From contig DAOWDJ010000015.1 of the NCBI GenBank assembly GCA_030639065.1, forward strand, positions 1 through 32,222: a DNA stretch of 32,222 bases. The letters run 5' to 3'. Shown piece after piece: positions 1 to 8,401 of the stretch (the stretch's first letter is position 1; each line of letters opens with the position of its first letter). The notes under the pieces are model-generated. The model saw nothing but the letters and a program-made list of their open reading frames with translations. It was not told the origin of the DNA and ran no database searches. The position numbers and the translations under genes are program-made. Origin of the DNA: an archaeon (GTDB lineage Archaea; Nanobdellota; Nanobdellia; Pacearchaeales; GW2011-AR1).

Positions 1-81
1 AATAGTTTCAATATGACAAAACTTGTTTGATACTTTTTTAAAGTATCTCTTAATATTTTTTGGATATATCTTTGTTTTCAT
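1..81 (-). CDS. Start of an unknown gene, cut by the window edge
   Basis: An ATG at 81 on the minus strand opens a frame that stays open for 27 codons to the window edge. The visible peptide begins MKTKIYPKNIKRYFKK, which is basic and has no motif I recognise. It starts 51 bases after the stop of the membrane-anchored winged-helix gene, on the same strand. An A+T-rich, TATA-like stretch (around 101-110) lies about 25 bases before the ATG, as expected for a leaderless archaeal gene. It could also be a chance open frame in A+T-rich DNA, because 27 codons is short evidence. Confidence 0.4.
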   Translation of the reverse strand, partial: MKTKIYPKNIKRYFKKVSNKFCHIETI

Positions 82-132
82 AATTATTTTAAGAAAAAAC
101 TGTATATAACTAGTACGTGAAACGTAATGAAA

Positions 133-948
133 CTAGTTCAGGGAAATTTTTTTTTCGTTTCCGTAGCTTTTTCTTTTTATCAAGTTTTTTTCTGCTAAAC
201 TTCGAAGTTTTCTACTTAGTCTTACTTTTGGAATCCCTAATTCTTTTACTAGCTCTTTTGTCCAAGAAGATTTCTCTTTTTTTGATAATAGATATTCTAT
301 AATCTTTTTCTCGTCGCCAAATAAGTTTTTTGTTACACTAACTTTTTTTAAATTTTTAAATTTTTGTTTTGCTTTATTTTGTTTTTTCTTGATTAGATTT
401 ATCTTTTTCTTAAATCTTTTCTGCTGGAAGTATAAAACAATTGCTATAATAATTAACAATGTTCCAACTATAATATAATAAGAAAAGTTTGACGTTGGAA
501 TTCCTTTGTAAAAGATTATAATCTCGCCCTCGCTAAAATCTTTCCATTCGAAGATTATGTTTTTCCCATTTGTTGAAACACTATAATCTTTTGGGAATAT
601 TAAATTATCGGATAAAATATGGTTTTTAGGAAGATAGACTTGAATATTTGAATTTGAATTTGATGGCCTTGGTAGAACAAAAAGATGTTCGTCTCCAGTT
701 TCTCTAATATAATCTTTTGTAATAAATTTGATAGTAGCTTGATCTGTAATTAATCTATTATTAGATAATATATATTTCTCGGTAGATTCTAATACTGAAT
801 AACTTTCAGGTAAAATAATTATTTCTTCCCTATCTGCTTCAATCTCGACTAAGACTTTCTCCCCAACTATTGTATAAGTTATATCTGTCGCAGAAACAAA
901 ACTAATAAAAAACACCGCTAATAGCAAAAATTGACATAACCCCCTCAT
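133..948 (-). CDS. Membrane-anchored winged-helix regulator-like protein
   Basis: The 271-residue protein has a signal peptide (about residues 1-20, FLLLAVFFISFVSA), an extracytoplasmic region of about 135 residues rich in beta-strand-like sequence, and one transmembrane segment (about 158-174, YYIIVGTLLIIIAIVLYF). A very basic linker follows, then a C-terminal winged-helix-like domain (about 212-271) with the pattern KIIEYLLSKK, WTKELVKELGIPK and LRSLAEKNLIKRK. Archaea carry many such proteins, in which an outside sensor or adhesin-like part is joined by one membrane pass to a cytoplasmic DNA-binding domain. A role in envelope sensing is inferred. The ligand and target are not visible. Confidence 0.7.
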   Translation of the reverse strand: MRGLCQFLLLAVFFISFVSATDITYTIVGEKVLVEIEADREEIIILPESYSVLESTEKYILSNNRLITDQATIKFITKDYIRETGDEHLFVLPRPSNSNSNIQVYLPKNHILSDNLIFPKDYSVSTNGKNIIFEWKDFSEGEIIIFYKGIPTSNFSYYIIVGTLLIIIAIVLYFQQKRFKKKINLIKKKQNKAKQKFKNLKKVSVTKNLFGDEKKIIEYLLSKKEKSSWTKELVKELGIPKVRLSRKLRSLAEKNLIKRKSYGNEKKISLN

Positions 949-987
949 GAGAAATAATAGTTATTTTACTATTTAAACTTGGTGAAA

Positions 988-1647
988 TTAAACCGAATAT
1001 TCAAAAACTTTGTCGTAGGGAATAAACCATTTTGTGGCGGTTTTTCTAGAAGTTTTTTCCATAATTTTTCTAAATAACCTAATGGAATTTCCGTGTGCAG
1101 AAATTGCAACATTAACTTTATTTTTTCTCATATATTTTTTTAAATATTTAATGAAACTCCCCACCCTTTTTTCAACATCAGCGAAAGATTCTCCGTTTGG
1201 CGCTGCAACATTATATCCCCTATGAATTGCCTTGTATTCTTCTTTTCCAAGAAACTTTTCTACTTTGACTTTTAATTTTGGTTCAAGATTTTCAATTGCG
1301 TCGCCATGGATTCTCAAATTATAACTCCTTTCTCCAATTTTGTTAATAAATTGTTCATGAGTTGTACCTTCTAATTTTCCATAACTTCGCTCAATCATTC
1401 TATTATCTTCTAGAATGGTCTTACATTCAGGATGGAATTTTAAAGAAGGTTTTAGGGTATTTTTGGATCTTGACAGTCTGGTTTGAATTGCTACTTCAAA
1501 TTTTTTAGTTTTTAGTTTTTTAGCAATAATCTCTGCATGTCTCCTTCCTTCTGCTGTTAATCTTGCTTCCATCTGTCCAGTAAATCTTCCATCTCTGTTA
1601 AATGTAGTTTTTCCGTGTCTAAATAAATAAATCTTGTACCTCTTCAT
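988..1647 (-). CDS. Phosphoglycerate mutase-family histidine phosphatase
   Basis: This 219-residue protein belongs to the histidine phosphatase superfamily and looks closest to cofactor-dependent phosphoglycerate mutase. The catalytic motif is LFRHGKTTFNRDG, with R10, H11 and G12. It is followed by RFTGQMEARLTAEGRRHAE, matching the FTGW...LTEKG region of the family. The acidic motif IERSYGKLEG matches the E-RHYG-L-G motif of the mutases, and the second histidine lies in AISAHGNSIR near the end. Length is slightly below that of bacterial GpmA (about 230-250). It would interconvert 3- and 2-phosphoglycerate in glycolysis, but a general sugar-phosphate phosphatase cannot be excluded. It lies alone between the winged-helix gene and a divergent small membrane protein. 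Confidence 0.8.
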   Translation of the reverse strand: MKRYKIYLFRHGKTTFNRDGRFTGQMEARLTAEGRRHAEIIAKKLKTKKFEVAIQTRLSRSKNTLKPSLKFHPECKTILEDNRMIERSYGKLEGTTHEQFINKIGERSYNLRIHGDAIENLEPKLKVKVEKFLGKEEYKAIHRGYNVAAPNGESFADVEKRVGSFIKYLKKYMRKNKVNVAISAHGNSIRLFRKIMEKTSRKTATKWFIPYDKVFEYSV

Positions 1648-1707
1648 ATTATAATTAGAATTAACTGGTATAAAAAGATTTTTATAGCTTAAATCTTTTT
1701 ATTATAC

Positions 1708-2028
1708 ATGATAGCTAATTGGGTGATAATAGGCATGTGTGTTCTTATAGGATTGTTTCTCTTAAAGATGGAGCATCACACTAGAAAGATTAAGGTTATT
1801 AGTGTAATTATAATTGGCTTTATACTTTATTTTTCAATAGTTGGAATGTTTACATCTGAACAAGTTGATCTTAGTTCTTCACGAGGGGTAGTTAATGCAG
1901 TCTATCTTTATTTTGGATGGATTGGTCAAACTGCAACAAATCTTTGGGATATTGGTACGAATACCGTAGATTTGGTTGGGAATGCTATAAAGATTAATAA
2001 TAGTGATGAGAGTTTTAAAAAGAGATAA
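1708..2028 (+). CDS. Small two-pass membrane protein, unknown
   Basis: The 106-residue protein starts with a transmembrane helix (about 3-20, ANWVIIGMCVLIGLFLLK) and has a second hydrophobic segment (about 28-47, IKVISVIIIGFILYFSIVG). A mostly soluble tail follows, containing YLYFGWIGQTATNLWDIG and ending in basic residues. The start is the first ATG after a TATA-like run (1680-1700). It is divergent from the phosphoglycerate-mutase gene and converges with the MFS gene, with 4 bases between stops. I recognise no family. The length and clean start support a real gene. Confidence 0.6.
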   Translation: MIANWVIIGMCVLIGLFLLKMEHHTRKIKVISVIIIGFILYFSIVGMFTSEQVDLSSSRGVVNAVYLYFGWIGQTATNLWDIGTNTVDLVGNAIKINNSDESFKKR

Positions 2029-2032
2029 GCTA

Positions 2033-3217
2033 TCAGGTGTTGGATATATTATCTAATTTTCTTTTTAGAAAAGGGTAAATGCTTAATAAAATAACCAACA
2101 TGCAGATACCTAAAATCAAAAAACCTAAACGAAAAGAGATTGTCATAATAAACCCTATAGCGAATGCAGCTCCTGATTGGAATAATGCCAATATTTGCTG
2201 TTTAATCGAAAGCATGGTGGCTTTGTATCTTTTATTTATTAAGAAATTATTAAGATAATATTCTTGGATTATTGGATATCGACCAAAATAATATCCACTT
2301 GATATAGCAATCATTAGACCAATAATATATGGATTGCTTAACTGTGAAATTATTATAATTAGTCCTGAAAAGAAGAATGCCTCATAAAGTAATAATGTTT
2401 GTAATTTTATCTTTTTTAATAATTTTAAATTGTGTCCAACAATAAACCATATCACTCTTGATAATGCCATTATAGAACCAATAAAAATAATTGGGAATCC
2501 TAAGGATTGTACGAAAGGTCCCCTGAAAGGAGAGCTTGCCATGAAGAGTCCTCCAAGAATTCCAAGAAATAATGATGTAGTATAAAACCCAATTCCTTTA
2601 AATCTTTTTAACTGTGATAATATTTTTTCTCCTTCTTCGTCTTCTGCGTTATATTTCATTTTAGGAGAATGTAGGGAAAATGCTACAAAAATACCAATCA
2701 CGTCAAAGATTAAATATATTTTAATAGGCATAATTAATGAAATTTTTGTTAACAGTGGTAATAATAGAATCATTCCCGCAGCAACTAATGAAACTTTCGC
2801 GCTAATCTTGCCACTAATTTCTCCGTATTCTTTTTCTTTTTTTAATCCAATAAGTGTGTTATGTAAAAACGCCCCTGCTGTTCCAGATGTAAATGCAAAA
2901 CCTAAAGAAATAAAAGTTGAGCCTAAAATAAAATATGGAACTGAGTTGCCAAAGATGAAAAATAAAGTCGATGCTAGCATAAAAAACTTTGTTAAAATTA
3001 GAGTTTTCTTATGTCCAAATTTGTCTGAAAAATAGCCTGAAGGAATTTCTAGAAGAAATCCTACAAACCAGCCAATTCCAACAAATAATCCTATTTGTTG
3101 GGCAGTAGTATTGGGAAGTGTTAAAAAATAAATGGAGAGAATAGGAATATAATTTCTTCTATTAGTTAATATGAATAAAAAATATTTCCAAATATTTGAT
3201 TTTAATTCCTTTTGCAT
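2033..3217 (-). CDS. MFS transporter
   Basis: The 394-residue polytopic membrane protein shows about 12 hydrophobic segments. The loop between helices 2 and 3 carries GYFSDKFGHKKTL, a good match to MFS motif A (G-x3-D-x-G-x-K/R). It is an importer or exporter of a small solute in the cytoplasmic membrane, and the substrate cannot be read from sequence. A TATA box at about 3236-3248 lies 26 bases before the ATG, so the transcript is probably leaderless. That promoter sits just past the partial copy of the tRNA-Thr 3' end. Confidence 0.8.
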   Translation of the reverse strand: MQKELKSNIWKYFLFILTNRRNYIPILSIYFLTLPNTTAQQIGLFVGIGWFVGFLLEIPSGYFSDKFGHKKTLILTKFFMLASTLFFIFGNSVPYFILGSTFISLGFAFTSGTAGAFLHNTLIGLKKEKEYGEISGKISAKVSLVAAGMILLLPLLTKISLIMPIKIYLIFDVIGIFVAFSLHSPKMKYNAEDEEGEKILSQLKRFKGIGFYTTSLFLGILGGLFMASSPFRGPFVQSLGFPIIFIGSIMALSRVIWFIVGHNLKLLKKIKLQTLLLYEAFFFSGLIIIISQLSNPYIIGLMIAISSGYYFGRYPIIQEYYLNNFLINKRYKATMLSIKQQILALFQSGAAFAIGFIMTISFRLGFLILGICMLVILLSIYPFLKRKLDNISNT

Positions 3218-3235
3218 AATGGTAATAATTTTTAG

Positions 3236-3248
3236 TAATTTATAACCT
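3236..3248 (-). promoter_or_regulatory. TATA box of the MFS gene
   Basis: Read on the minus strand this is GGTTATAAATTA, centred about 26 bases before the ATG at 3217. This spacing is the usual distance from an archaeal TATA box to the transcription start, so translation would begin at or next to the 5' end. Confidence 0.5.
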
Positions 3249-3264
3249 TATTGGGGAAATTAGA

Positions 3265-3282
3265 AAGCCACATCTAGGGATC
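3265..3282 (-). repeat. Partial copy of the tRNA-Thr 3' end
   Basis: Bases 3265-3282 (aagccacatctagggatc) match 3368-3385 at the 3' end of tRNA-Thr in 17 of 18 positions. The copy lies 103 bases downstream of the gene in its reading direction. It covers the 3' acceptor strand, the discriminator and the T-stem 3' strand. Similar copies lie downstream of tRNA-Trp and tRNA-Asn. Confidence 0.85.
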
Positions 3283-3285
3283 TAC

Positions 3286-3345
3286 TCACAAAATACACTT
3301 CGAAAAAATATCTAAAAAATTAATTTTTCTCGAGGTGTTTTGCTC
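3286..3345 (-). repeat. Dispersed repeat, copy 1 (tRNA-Thr trailer)
   Basis: This stretch aligns with 19723-19784 in the tRNA-Asn trailer. The best block is 3324-3345 against 19763-19784, with 20 of 22 bases identical. A second block, 3286-3311 against 19723-19748, is about 80 percent identical by eye and starts tcacaaaat in both. The middle is A+T-rich and could fold into a hairpin. It encodes no protein. It may be a relic of a small mobile element or a structured trailer RNA. Confidence 0.7.
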
Positions 3346-3360
3346 GCCCGGGACTGTCCC

Positions 3361-3391
3361 GAGTTTGAAGCCACATCTGGGGATCAAACCC
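3361..3391 (-). repeat. Inverted T-arm copy after tRNA-Thr
   Basis: Bases 3361-3368 (gagtttga) are complementary to 3384-3391 (tcaaaccc) inside the T-arm: 7 Watson-Crick pairs and one G-T pair with a 15-base loop that holds the tRNA 3' end. The unusual T-loop of this tRNA (TTTGA rather than TTCGA) is matched by TCAAA in the trailer. Confidence 0.7.
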
Positions 3392-3443
3392 AGGACCTCG
3401 TCATTACCAATGACGCGCTCTATCAAAACTGAGCTAATGCGGC
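3369..3443 (-). tRNA. tRNA-Thr (anticodon GGT)
   Basis: A 75-base cloverleaf with acceptor GCCGCAT/ATGTGGC (one G-U pair) and discriminator T. The D-arm is GCTC/GAGC, the anticodon arm CGTCA-TTGGTAA-TGACG and the T-arm CTGGG-TTTGATC-CCCAG. The anticodon GGT reads ACC/ACU codons. No CCA is encoded. Two loop positions are odd. The D-loop AGTTTTGATA lacks the usual GG and has GA, and the T-loop has T where C56 is expected. Together these suggest an A19-U56 tertiary pair instead of G19-C56. A palindromic TATA box (3466-3475) lies 27 bases upstream. Confidence 0.9.
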
Positions 3444-3465
3444 ATATTTTTTTATCTCCCCGTAA

Positions 3466-3475
3466 ATTTATAAAT
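3466..3475. promoter_or_regulatory. Palindromic TATA box shared by tRNA-Thr and the gene at 3496
   Basis: The sequence ATTTATAAAT is a perfect palindrome. Its centre is 27 bases from the 5' end of tRNA-Thr on the minus strand and 25 bases from the second ATG (3496) of the plus-strand gene. One TATA box may therefore serve both directions, with no 5' leader on the mRNA. Confidence 0.55.
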
Positions 3476-3492
3476 GCTACCATCACACTTAA

Positions 3493-3975
3493 ATGATGGA
3501 AAATGATGAGTTTGATTTAGAATCGGCATACAACAAATTAAAGACGGAATATGATTTACCTGAATTTGAAAAAATATCTGAAGATTTTGATGTTGAAAAA
3601 AACATAGACAAAGAACCTGTTTTTTTAATGAGAGACATTCGACGAATTATTGTAGAAAAAACTTCTGCATACCTCCAATTATTTGAAACTTTAATTAATC
3701 CAAATTCTCCACCTATGTTTGTGTTTTCAATTTTAAGAAATGTATCCACGGAAGACAAAGATACTATAAAAGAAATTTATAAAATACTGTCTAGAATACA
3801 GATTGAGGCTATGAAGCTAGACATTATCTATAAGGAAGATGCTGAGGCGAAATTTATTGTTGAGACTTTTAATGTGTGGCAAAAATCAAAACTTACAATT
3901 TACAAACTTATAGAAAAATTTGAGATGAATTTTGAAAGCGATGATACCTCAAAGAAACGAAGTTATTTTGCCTGA
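3493..3975 (+). CDS. Conserved-looking alpha-helical protein, unknown
   Basis: This acidic, mainly helical protein of 160 residues has no transmembrane segment. Two ATG codons stand in tandem at 3493 and 3496. The second fits the TATA spacing better, giving 159 residues. Recognisable features are limited to amphipathic helices such as FLMRDIRRIIVEKTSAYLQL and the central IYKILSRIQIEAMKL. It ends by overlapping the 3' end of pheT by 13 bases, tail to tail. I do not recognise the family. The promoter, length and lack of a competing frame support it as real. Confidence 0.65.
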   Translation: MMENDEFDLESAYNKLKTEYDLPEFEKISEDFDVEKNIDKEPVFLMRDIRRIIVEKTSAYLQLFETLINPNSPPMFVFSILRNVSTEDKDTIKEIYKILSRIQIEAMKLDIIYKEDAEAKFIVETFNVWQKSKLTIYKLIEKFEMNFESDDTSKKRSYFA

Positions 3976-5624
3976 TTTAAAAAATCTGTTTCAATTTCTA
4001 GTGCTACCATTGGCATTTTTATTTTCCAATTTTTTAAAACTCTTGGTGCAACTTCCCCTATAAAACCAATATCTTTATCATTAACTATAATCTTCCCGCA
4101 TCTTCCAATAATGTAATTTGAATTTTCTACCGCTTCTATAGAATATTTTGTATTTAACATCTTAAATAAATAATCTAATATCTGTTTTAATTCTGTAAAA
4201 TTAACTTTTTCGTCGATTAGAGAGATGGCCAACCTCTCATTTTCATGTACCCCAACTTCCGAATCTTCAGATAAATCTCTAGAGAAAACTTGTCCCATTT
4301 CAAAAATCTTTTGTGGATAGGCTGCGTCTGAGTTTTCTGATGATATTTGTAGTAAGTTGGTTAGTATGTCCATCCTCAAAATGTTTCTTTCTGTTTTTGA
4401 TTCTTCAACCTCTATAAAATCATTAAAATCATAGTGCATCTTTTTTATGTTTTTCTTTGTGGTTAGATGAAATGAAGATGTTTCCAATAGTCCAAGTCCA
4501 GCTAAAATGTTTCCTATTAATCTTTTTGTTTTATCTACTGGATCTTCGTGAGCGATTGTTGAGATGTCTGGAATTTCTGGTACAAAATTTTCATAGCCAT
4601 ATGCGATTGCGACTTCCTCTGCTAAATCAATCCAATGTAATATGTCTGATCTGTAAGCTGGAATTAGGGCTATCGATTTTCCTTTTTTATTTTCATAACC
4701 AATGCCCATCTGTGCTAAATAATTTTTAATATCCTTTTCGTTCAAATCTATTCCAAGTGTTTTCTCTATATTTTTGATACTAAATGCCAATCTTTCTGTC
4801 GACATATCTGGCGAAATAAAACTTCCATCTTTTCCGTCTTTAATATTCATTGCATAAACTTTTCCTCCCATCTCTGAGATTGAAGCTACAATAATGTTTA
4901 AACATTTTTTTAAATACACCAAATTGTGTCCTGAACATTCAATAAATACCTCTTTAGTATTACAACTAATTCGTCCGGTCTTCTCTGAATTGATAATTGG
5001 CGGCATACTTAACACTTCATTATCAGCGTCGATAAAAACGGGAAATATCCCTTCGTCTTTAAGTAAATCTCCATATTCTCTACCTGCTGGATGTCCTCGC
5101 AAGATTTGTCTACCGGTCATTTCTCTTGTAGATTCCAGAGGTTTAAACTTGATATTGTCTGGATTCCTACCGACAAATCTTATAGGTAATTTAATTTTAT
5201 CTAGTGGGTAAATTCCGATAGCTATCTTCTTACGCTTCCTCCCAATTGAATTATGGAGTTTTTCTTGAACATCAACAATTTCTTTAATTTTCTCATCATT
5301 AAATTTTAACCCTTTAATAATTGTGCAAACCGTATGCGGACGCACAGCTTTTACTGATTTATCTATAATCACAGCATAATTTTTTTCTGGTTTATTTATT
5401 CTGAATTCTGCTATTCTCGTTCTTTTGTTAAATTGATTAACTGCTCTTGCAAAATTTCCCATTGATAATAAATCTGGTCTATTTGGAAAAACCTCTACCG
5501 AAACTTCAGAATCTGTCACTTCTTCAATTGGGGTTCCCATATCAGTTATTTTTTTTTCTAACTCTGCCGTAATCTTCCCTATTTTTTTCTCAAGTTCTTT
5601 TCTATTTAGTGTTAGTATTGTCAT
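3963..5624 (-). CDS. pheT: Phenylalanyl-tRNA synthetase beta subunit
   Basis: The beta subunit of heterotetrameric PheRS pairs with PheS to charge tRNA-Phe. At 553 residues it is the archaeal/eukaryal size, without the long bacterial N-terminal tRNA-binding part. The N-terminus TLNRKELEKKIG and EVSVEVFPNRPDLLSMGNFARAV match the B1 region. The central part carries TGRQILRGHPAGREYGDLL and IPVFIDAD-type strands of the B3/B4 editing module. The catalytic-like B6/B7 domain includes DLAEEVAIAYGYENFVPEIP and PQKIFEMGQVFSRD. Its ATG follows the pheS stop codon directly, so the two are one operon and probably translated together. Confidence 0.95.
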   Translation of the reverse strand: MTILTLNRKELEKKIGKITAELEKKITDMGTPIEEVTDSEVSVEVFPNRPDLLSMGNFARAVNQFNKRTRIAEFRINKPEKNYAVIIDKSVKAVRPHTVCTIIKGLKFNDEKIKEIVDVQEKLHNSIGRKRKKIAIGIYPLDKIKLPIRFVGRNPDNIKFKPLESTREMTGRQILRGHPAGREYGDLLKDEGIFPVFIDADNEVLSMPPIINSEKTGRISCNTKEVFIECSGHNLVYLKKCLNIIVASISEMGGKVYAMNIKDGKDGSFISPDMSTERLAFSIKNIEKTLGIDLNEKDIKNYLAQMGIGYENKKGKSIALIPAYRSDILHWIDLAEEVAIAYGYENFVPEIPDISTIAHEDPVDKTKRLIGNILAGLGLLETSSFHLTTKKNIKKMHYDFNDFIEVEESKTERNILRMDILTNLLQISSENSDAAYPQKIFEMGQVFSRDLSEDSEVGVHENERLAISLIDEKVNFTELKQILDYLFKMLNTKYSIEAVENSNYIIGRCGKIIVNDKDIGFIGEVAPRVLKNWKIKMPMVALEIETDFLNQAK

Positions 5625-7163
5625 TTATTTTCTCCAGAATTTCATCTCTCTCAATTTATTTAAATCGTTTTTATATACTTCTCGTAAATCATTAATTTCG
5701 AAAAACTCTGTGATAATTCTGTCAAAACCCTGTCCCCATGCTAGGACGGGAATATGTTTTCCAAACATCGGAATTGTAACTTCTGGTCTAAACATCCCAG
5801 CGCCACCGAGCTCAACCCATTTCTTATGAACCGGGTGAAAAATATCTATTTCTAGTGATGGCTCTGTATATGCAAAATATGCCGGCCTGATTCTAATCTT
5901 TTCGAATCCCATCTTCTTATAAAACTGAGTTAGGTATCCAAGTAGTTGTCTGAAATTTGCATTCTCGTCAATTACTATTCCTTCAGTTTGATTAAATTCA
6001 AATCCGTGTGACCAATCAACTGTCTCGTTTCTAAAACATTTCCCGAGGGCAAAATATTTTGCGGGGAATTCTTTTGATTTTCCTATTTCCTGAAGTTTTC
6101 TAACAGAGAGAGAAGTTGTATGAGTTCTAAGTAATACTCTTTTCGCATCTTCCTCCTCCCATTTATATTGCCATCCTTTGCTCTCGTCGATTCCCCCTTC
6201 ATGCGCTCTTTGAACATTAAACAACACACAATTTTCTTTTTTCTTACATCGAGCTGGCAACTTTCCCATCATTCCTTTCAGATAAAAAGTATCCTGCATT
6301 TCTCGAACAGGATGATCTTGCGCTGTAAATAAACTATCAAAAACCCAAAATCCAGTTTCTACGATATTCCCTGTCATTTCTTTAAATCCCATTTCCAACC
6401 AGATTGATTTTGCATAATCTTTTGCTTGATTTACAAAATGTCTTTTCCCTCCATACACCCTTGGAGCTGGTGATGTTAAATCATATCTACGAAATTTTTT
6501 CCCTTTCCAAGAATTTTGTTTTAAAATTTTAGAAATGAAAGCTGCGTGTGAATTTTTATTTATATTCATTCCAACAATCTTCTTACCTAATTCTGTTAGC
6601 TTAATTTTTATTGTTTTTTGCTCTTCTACCTCAATAATATCTTTTCGTTTTTTTAAGTTCTCAAATGCTAATTTGTCTAAGTCGATAATCGATTCTAAGT
6701 CCATCGGCAACTTCTCTAGAAAGATTTCTTCAATCATCTTATTTGTTATTTCTTCCGATTTTGCGTTTAAATTAATTTTTCCTTGCCTAATCTCAACTAA
6801 TGCTTTTTTCTTTAGTGTCCCTAGCGCAATTTTGGCTTCATTATCATTTAGATTGCAAACATTTTTAATTTCCCCAATTGGAATTATTTTTTTTTCAGCC
6901 AATTTATTCAGTAATGTTCGCTCGGGTAATTCTTTCTTTAGATAATTAATTCCCAGGATTCCTAAAATAACAACTTTTTTTTCTGAAGATTCTTGTTCAA
7001 CTAACTTTTTATTTTTCAAAAATCCCGTGGCTCTCAAAATTGTGGTTTTATCTAAATTTATTTTGTCTGAAAAATCTTTGATGTCTGAAAAATCTTCGTT
7101 TAATTTTGGGAGAACTTCCCTTTCCATAGGGGATAGGGATTCAATAATTAATTCTTCGTCCAT
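5625..7163 (-). CDS. pheS: Phenylalanyl-tRNA synthetase alpha subunit
   Basis: The catalytic subunit of PheRS. The first about 230 residues are tandem winged-helix domains, as in archaeal and eukaryal alpha subunits, starting with SPMEREVLPKL and an HTH-like KTTILRATGFLKNKKLVEQ. The C-terminal class II core has motif 2 in FALGKCFRNETVDWSHGFEF and FNQTEGIVID. It also has the Phe-binding region MGFKEMTGNIVETGFW with FTAQDHPVREMQDTFY, and motif 3 in LAWGQGFDRIITEF. The open frame extends to a TTG at 7172, but the ATG at 7163 is the likelier start (512 residues). pheT follows with no gap. Confidence 0.95.
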   Translation of the reverse strand: MDEELIIESLSPMEREVLPKLNEDFSDIKDFSDKINLDKTTILRATGFLKNKKLVEQESSEKKVVILGILGINYLKKELPERTLLNKLAEKKIIPIGEIKNVCNLNDNEAKIALGTLKKKALVEIRQGKINLNAKSEEITNKMIEEIFLEKLPMDLESIIDLDKLAFENLKKRKDIIEVEEQKTIKIKLTELGKKIVGMNINKNSHAAFISKILKQNSWKGKKFRRYDLTSPAPRVYGGKRHFVNQAKDYAKSIWLEMGFKEMTGNIVETGFWVFDSLFTAQDHPVREMQDTFYLKGMMGKLPARCKKKENCVLFNVQRAHEGGIDESKGWQYKWEEEDAKRVLLRTHTTSLSVRKLQEIGKSKEFPAKYFALGKCFRNETVDWSHGFEFNQTEGIVIDENANFRQLLGYLTQFYKKMGFEKIRIRPAYFAYTEPSLEIDIFHPVHKKWVELGGAGMFRPEVTIPMFGKHIPVLAWGQGFDRIITEFFEINDLREVYKNDLNKLREMKFWRK

Positions 7164-7201
7164 AATAATCAATAACTTAGAGCTTTTTAAGTTTTAGTAA
7201 A

Positions 7202-7810
7202 TTACAAAATTTTCAAGGCCAAAAGAATACCAATTATAATTATTATCACTCCACCAATTCTCTCTGGGTGTTTGAAACTTTTCAATCTATCGGAAAGAGA
7301 ATGAGCAATTATCAATGAAACAAATGTCGCAATCATAACACCACTACAAATAGCTATCCATGAACCTTTTACCATTATCAAATTTGAATAGGCGAGAATA
7401 TCATCAATTCCCGTCGCGAAAAAAAGTATCATTCCAATTCCAACAAATTTCAAGTTACCTATTCTTGTCAAAGGTTCTTTATCTATATGTTTCTTCATTC
7501 TTGTGAAATGTATTTTCTTCTGATGTTGCGTCCCCTTCCCGTGAGTAAAAGATAATAATCCAAGCGTGATCAGAACTGCGCCGCTTATCAAATGCCTAGA
7601 AGGGATTGCTTCCATTAACGACCCGGCTAGGACTGCGATTGTTAGCGCAATGATTGTTCCTATAATTATCCCTAAAGAAATTAATCTTTTGTGATCTTTT
7701 TTCCTGTTGTCTAAATATGAACCAGCATAAGCCACTGTGTCGTCGATTCCTGTCGCGAAAAATGCAACAAACCCAATAACTAAAAGTATAAACGTACCTA
7801 TCAACTCCAT
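7202..7810 (-). CDS. CadD/LysE-superfamily membrane transporter
   Basis: This 202-residue membrane protein has about six hydrophobic segments. The motif FFATGIDD occurs twice, at residues 17-24 and 130-137, each followed by a hydroxyl or hydrophobic residue and then AY. This internal duplication with acidic residues in the membrane is typical of the CadD (cadmium resistance) branch of the LysE superfamily and of related cation exporters. Export of a divalent cation is the likely role, but the ion is not determined. It is last in a run of minus-strand genes after rnp3, with about 30 bases between, and may have its own promoter. Confidence 0.65.
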   Translation of the reverse strand: MELIGTFILLVIGFVAFFATGIDDTVAYAGSYLDNRKKDHKRLISLGIIIGTIIALTIAVLAGSLMEAIPSRHLISGAVLITLGLLSFTHGKGTQHQKKIHFTRMKKHIDKEPLTRIGNLKFVGIGMILFFATGIDDILAYSNLIMVKGSWIAICSGVMIATFVSLIIAHSLSDRLKSFKHPERIGGVIIIIIGILLALKIL

Positions 7811-7840
7811 ACAAAATGAAAAGCTATTTTCTTTTTAAAT

Positions 7841-8401
7841 TTATGTTTTTATAACCTTACTAACTTGCTGACTAGACATTCCTAAGCTTGCGCCAAATGA
7901 CACTCTACTTTTCTCATCTATAATATTATTTTTATTATTCGCTAAACTTACAATTTTAATATCACATTTAGCTTTTCTGCAAATTTTTACATTTTGAATT
8001 AACCTTTCTAATCTTCTAACCTTTTCTACGCTAGTTAGTTTAGCAATATCGGACATGCTAATAATGATTGTAATGTTTCGCTTGGCTGCCTCTTTGGCAA
8101 CGACATGATTAATGCCCGAATCTCTCTGTTTTAAATTATTATTCTTTGGCTTAATCTCTGGAGAAACTAAATAATTAATTCGTAAAGTTTCAATTGCTCT
8201 ACGATTAAATGCATCGTCCCCACCTTCTATGGCAATTTTTTTCCCAGAACCTTTTAGGGATTCTATAATTCTTCTAGCTTCTTTTTCAGATGAACTAATT
8301 AAAAATCCATCACACTCTTTATCCTTGGAAACCTCTGCTTTAGATTTCACCTTCTTTAAGAAAATTGAATCTTTAGTTCGAAATAAGTTTATGTCTTTCA
8401 T
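7841..8401 (-). CDS. rnp3: RNase P protein component 3 (Rpp30 family)
   Basis: The 186-residue protein matches archaeal Rnp3/Rpp30, a TIM-barrel-like protein subunit of RNase P that helps the catalytic RNA trim tRNA 5' leaders. The most telling stretch is RDSGINHVVAKEAAKRNI, matching the conserved R-x-SGLNHVL segment. It is followed by III-S and a later conserved AKLTSVEKVRRLERL. It is somewhat shorter than typical family members (about 210-250), consistent with a compact genome. Its ATG overlaps the pyrH stop by 4 bases, so the two genes are translationally coupled. No RNase P RNA is seen in the window. Confidence 0.85.
   Translation of the reverse strand: MKDINLFRTKDSIFLKKVKSKAEVSKDKECDGFLISSSEKEARRIIESLKGSGKKIAIEGGDDAFNRRAIETLRINYLVSPEIKPKNNNLKQRDSGINHVVAKEAAKRNITIIISMSDIAKLTSVEKVRRLERLIQNVKICRKAKCDIKIVSLANNKNNIIDEKSRVSFGASLGMSSQQVSKVIKT

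Noticed and set aside
3286-3486. A 66-residue minus-strand open frame
   Set aside because: It runs straight through tRNA-Thr and the repeat region, has no family pattern, and is explained by those elements.
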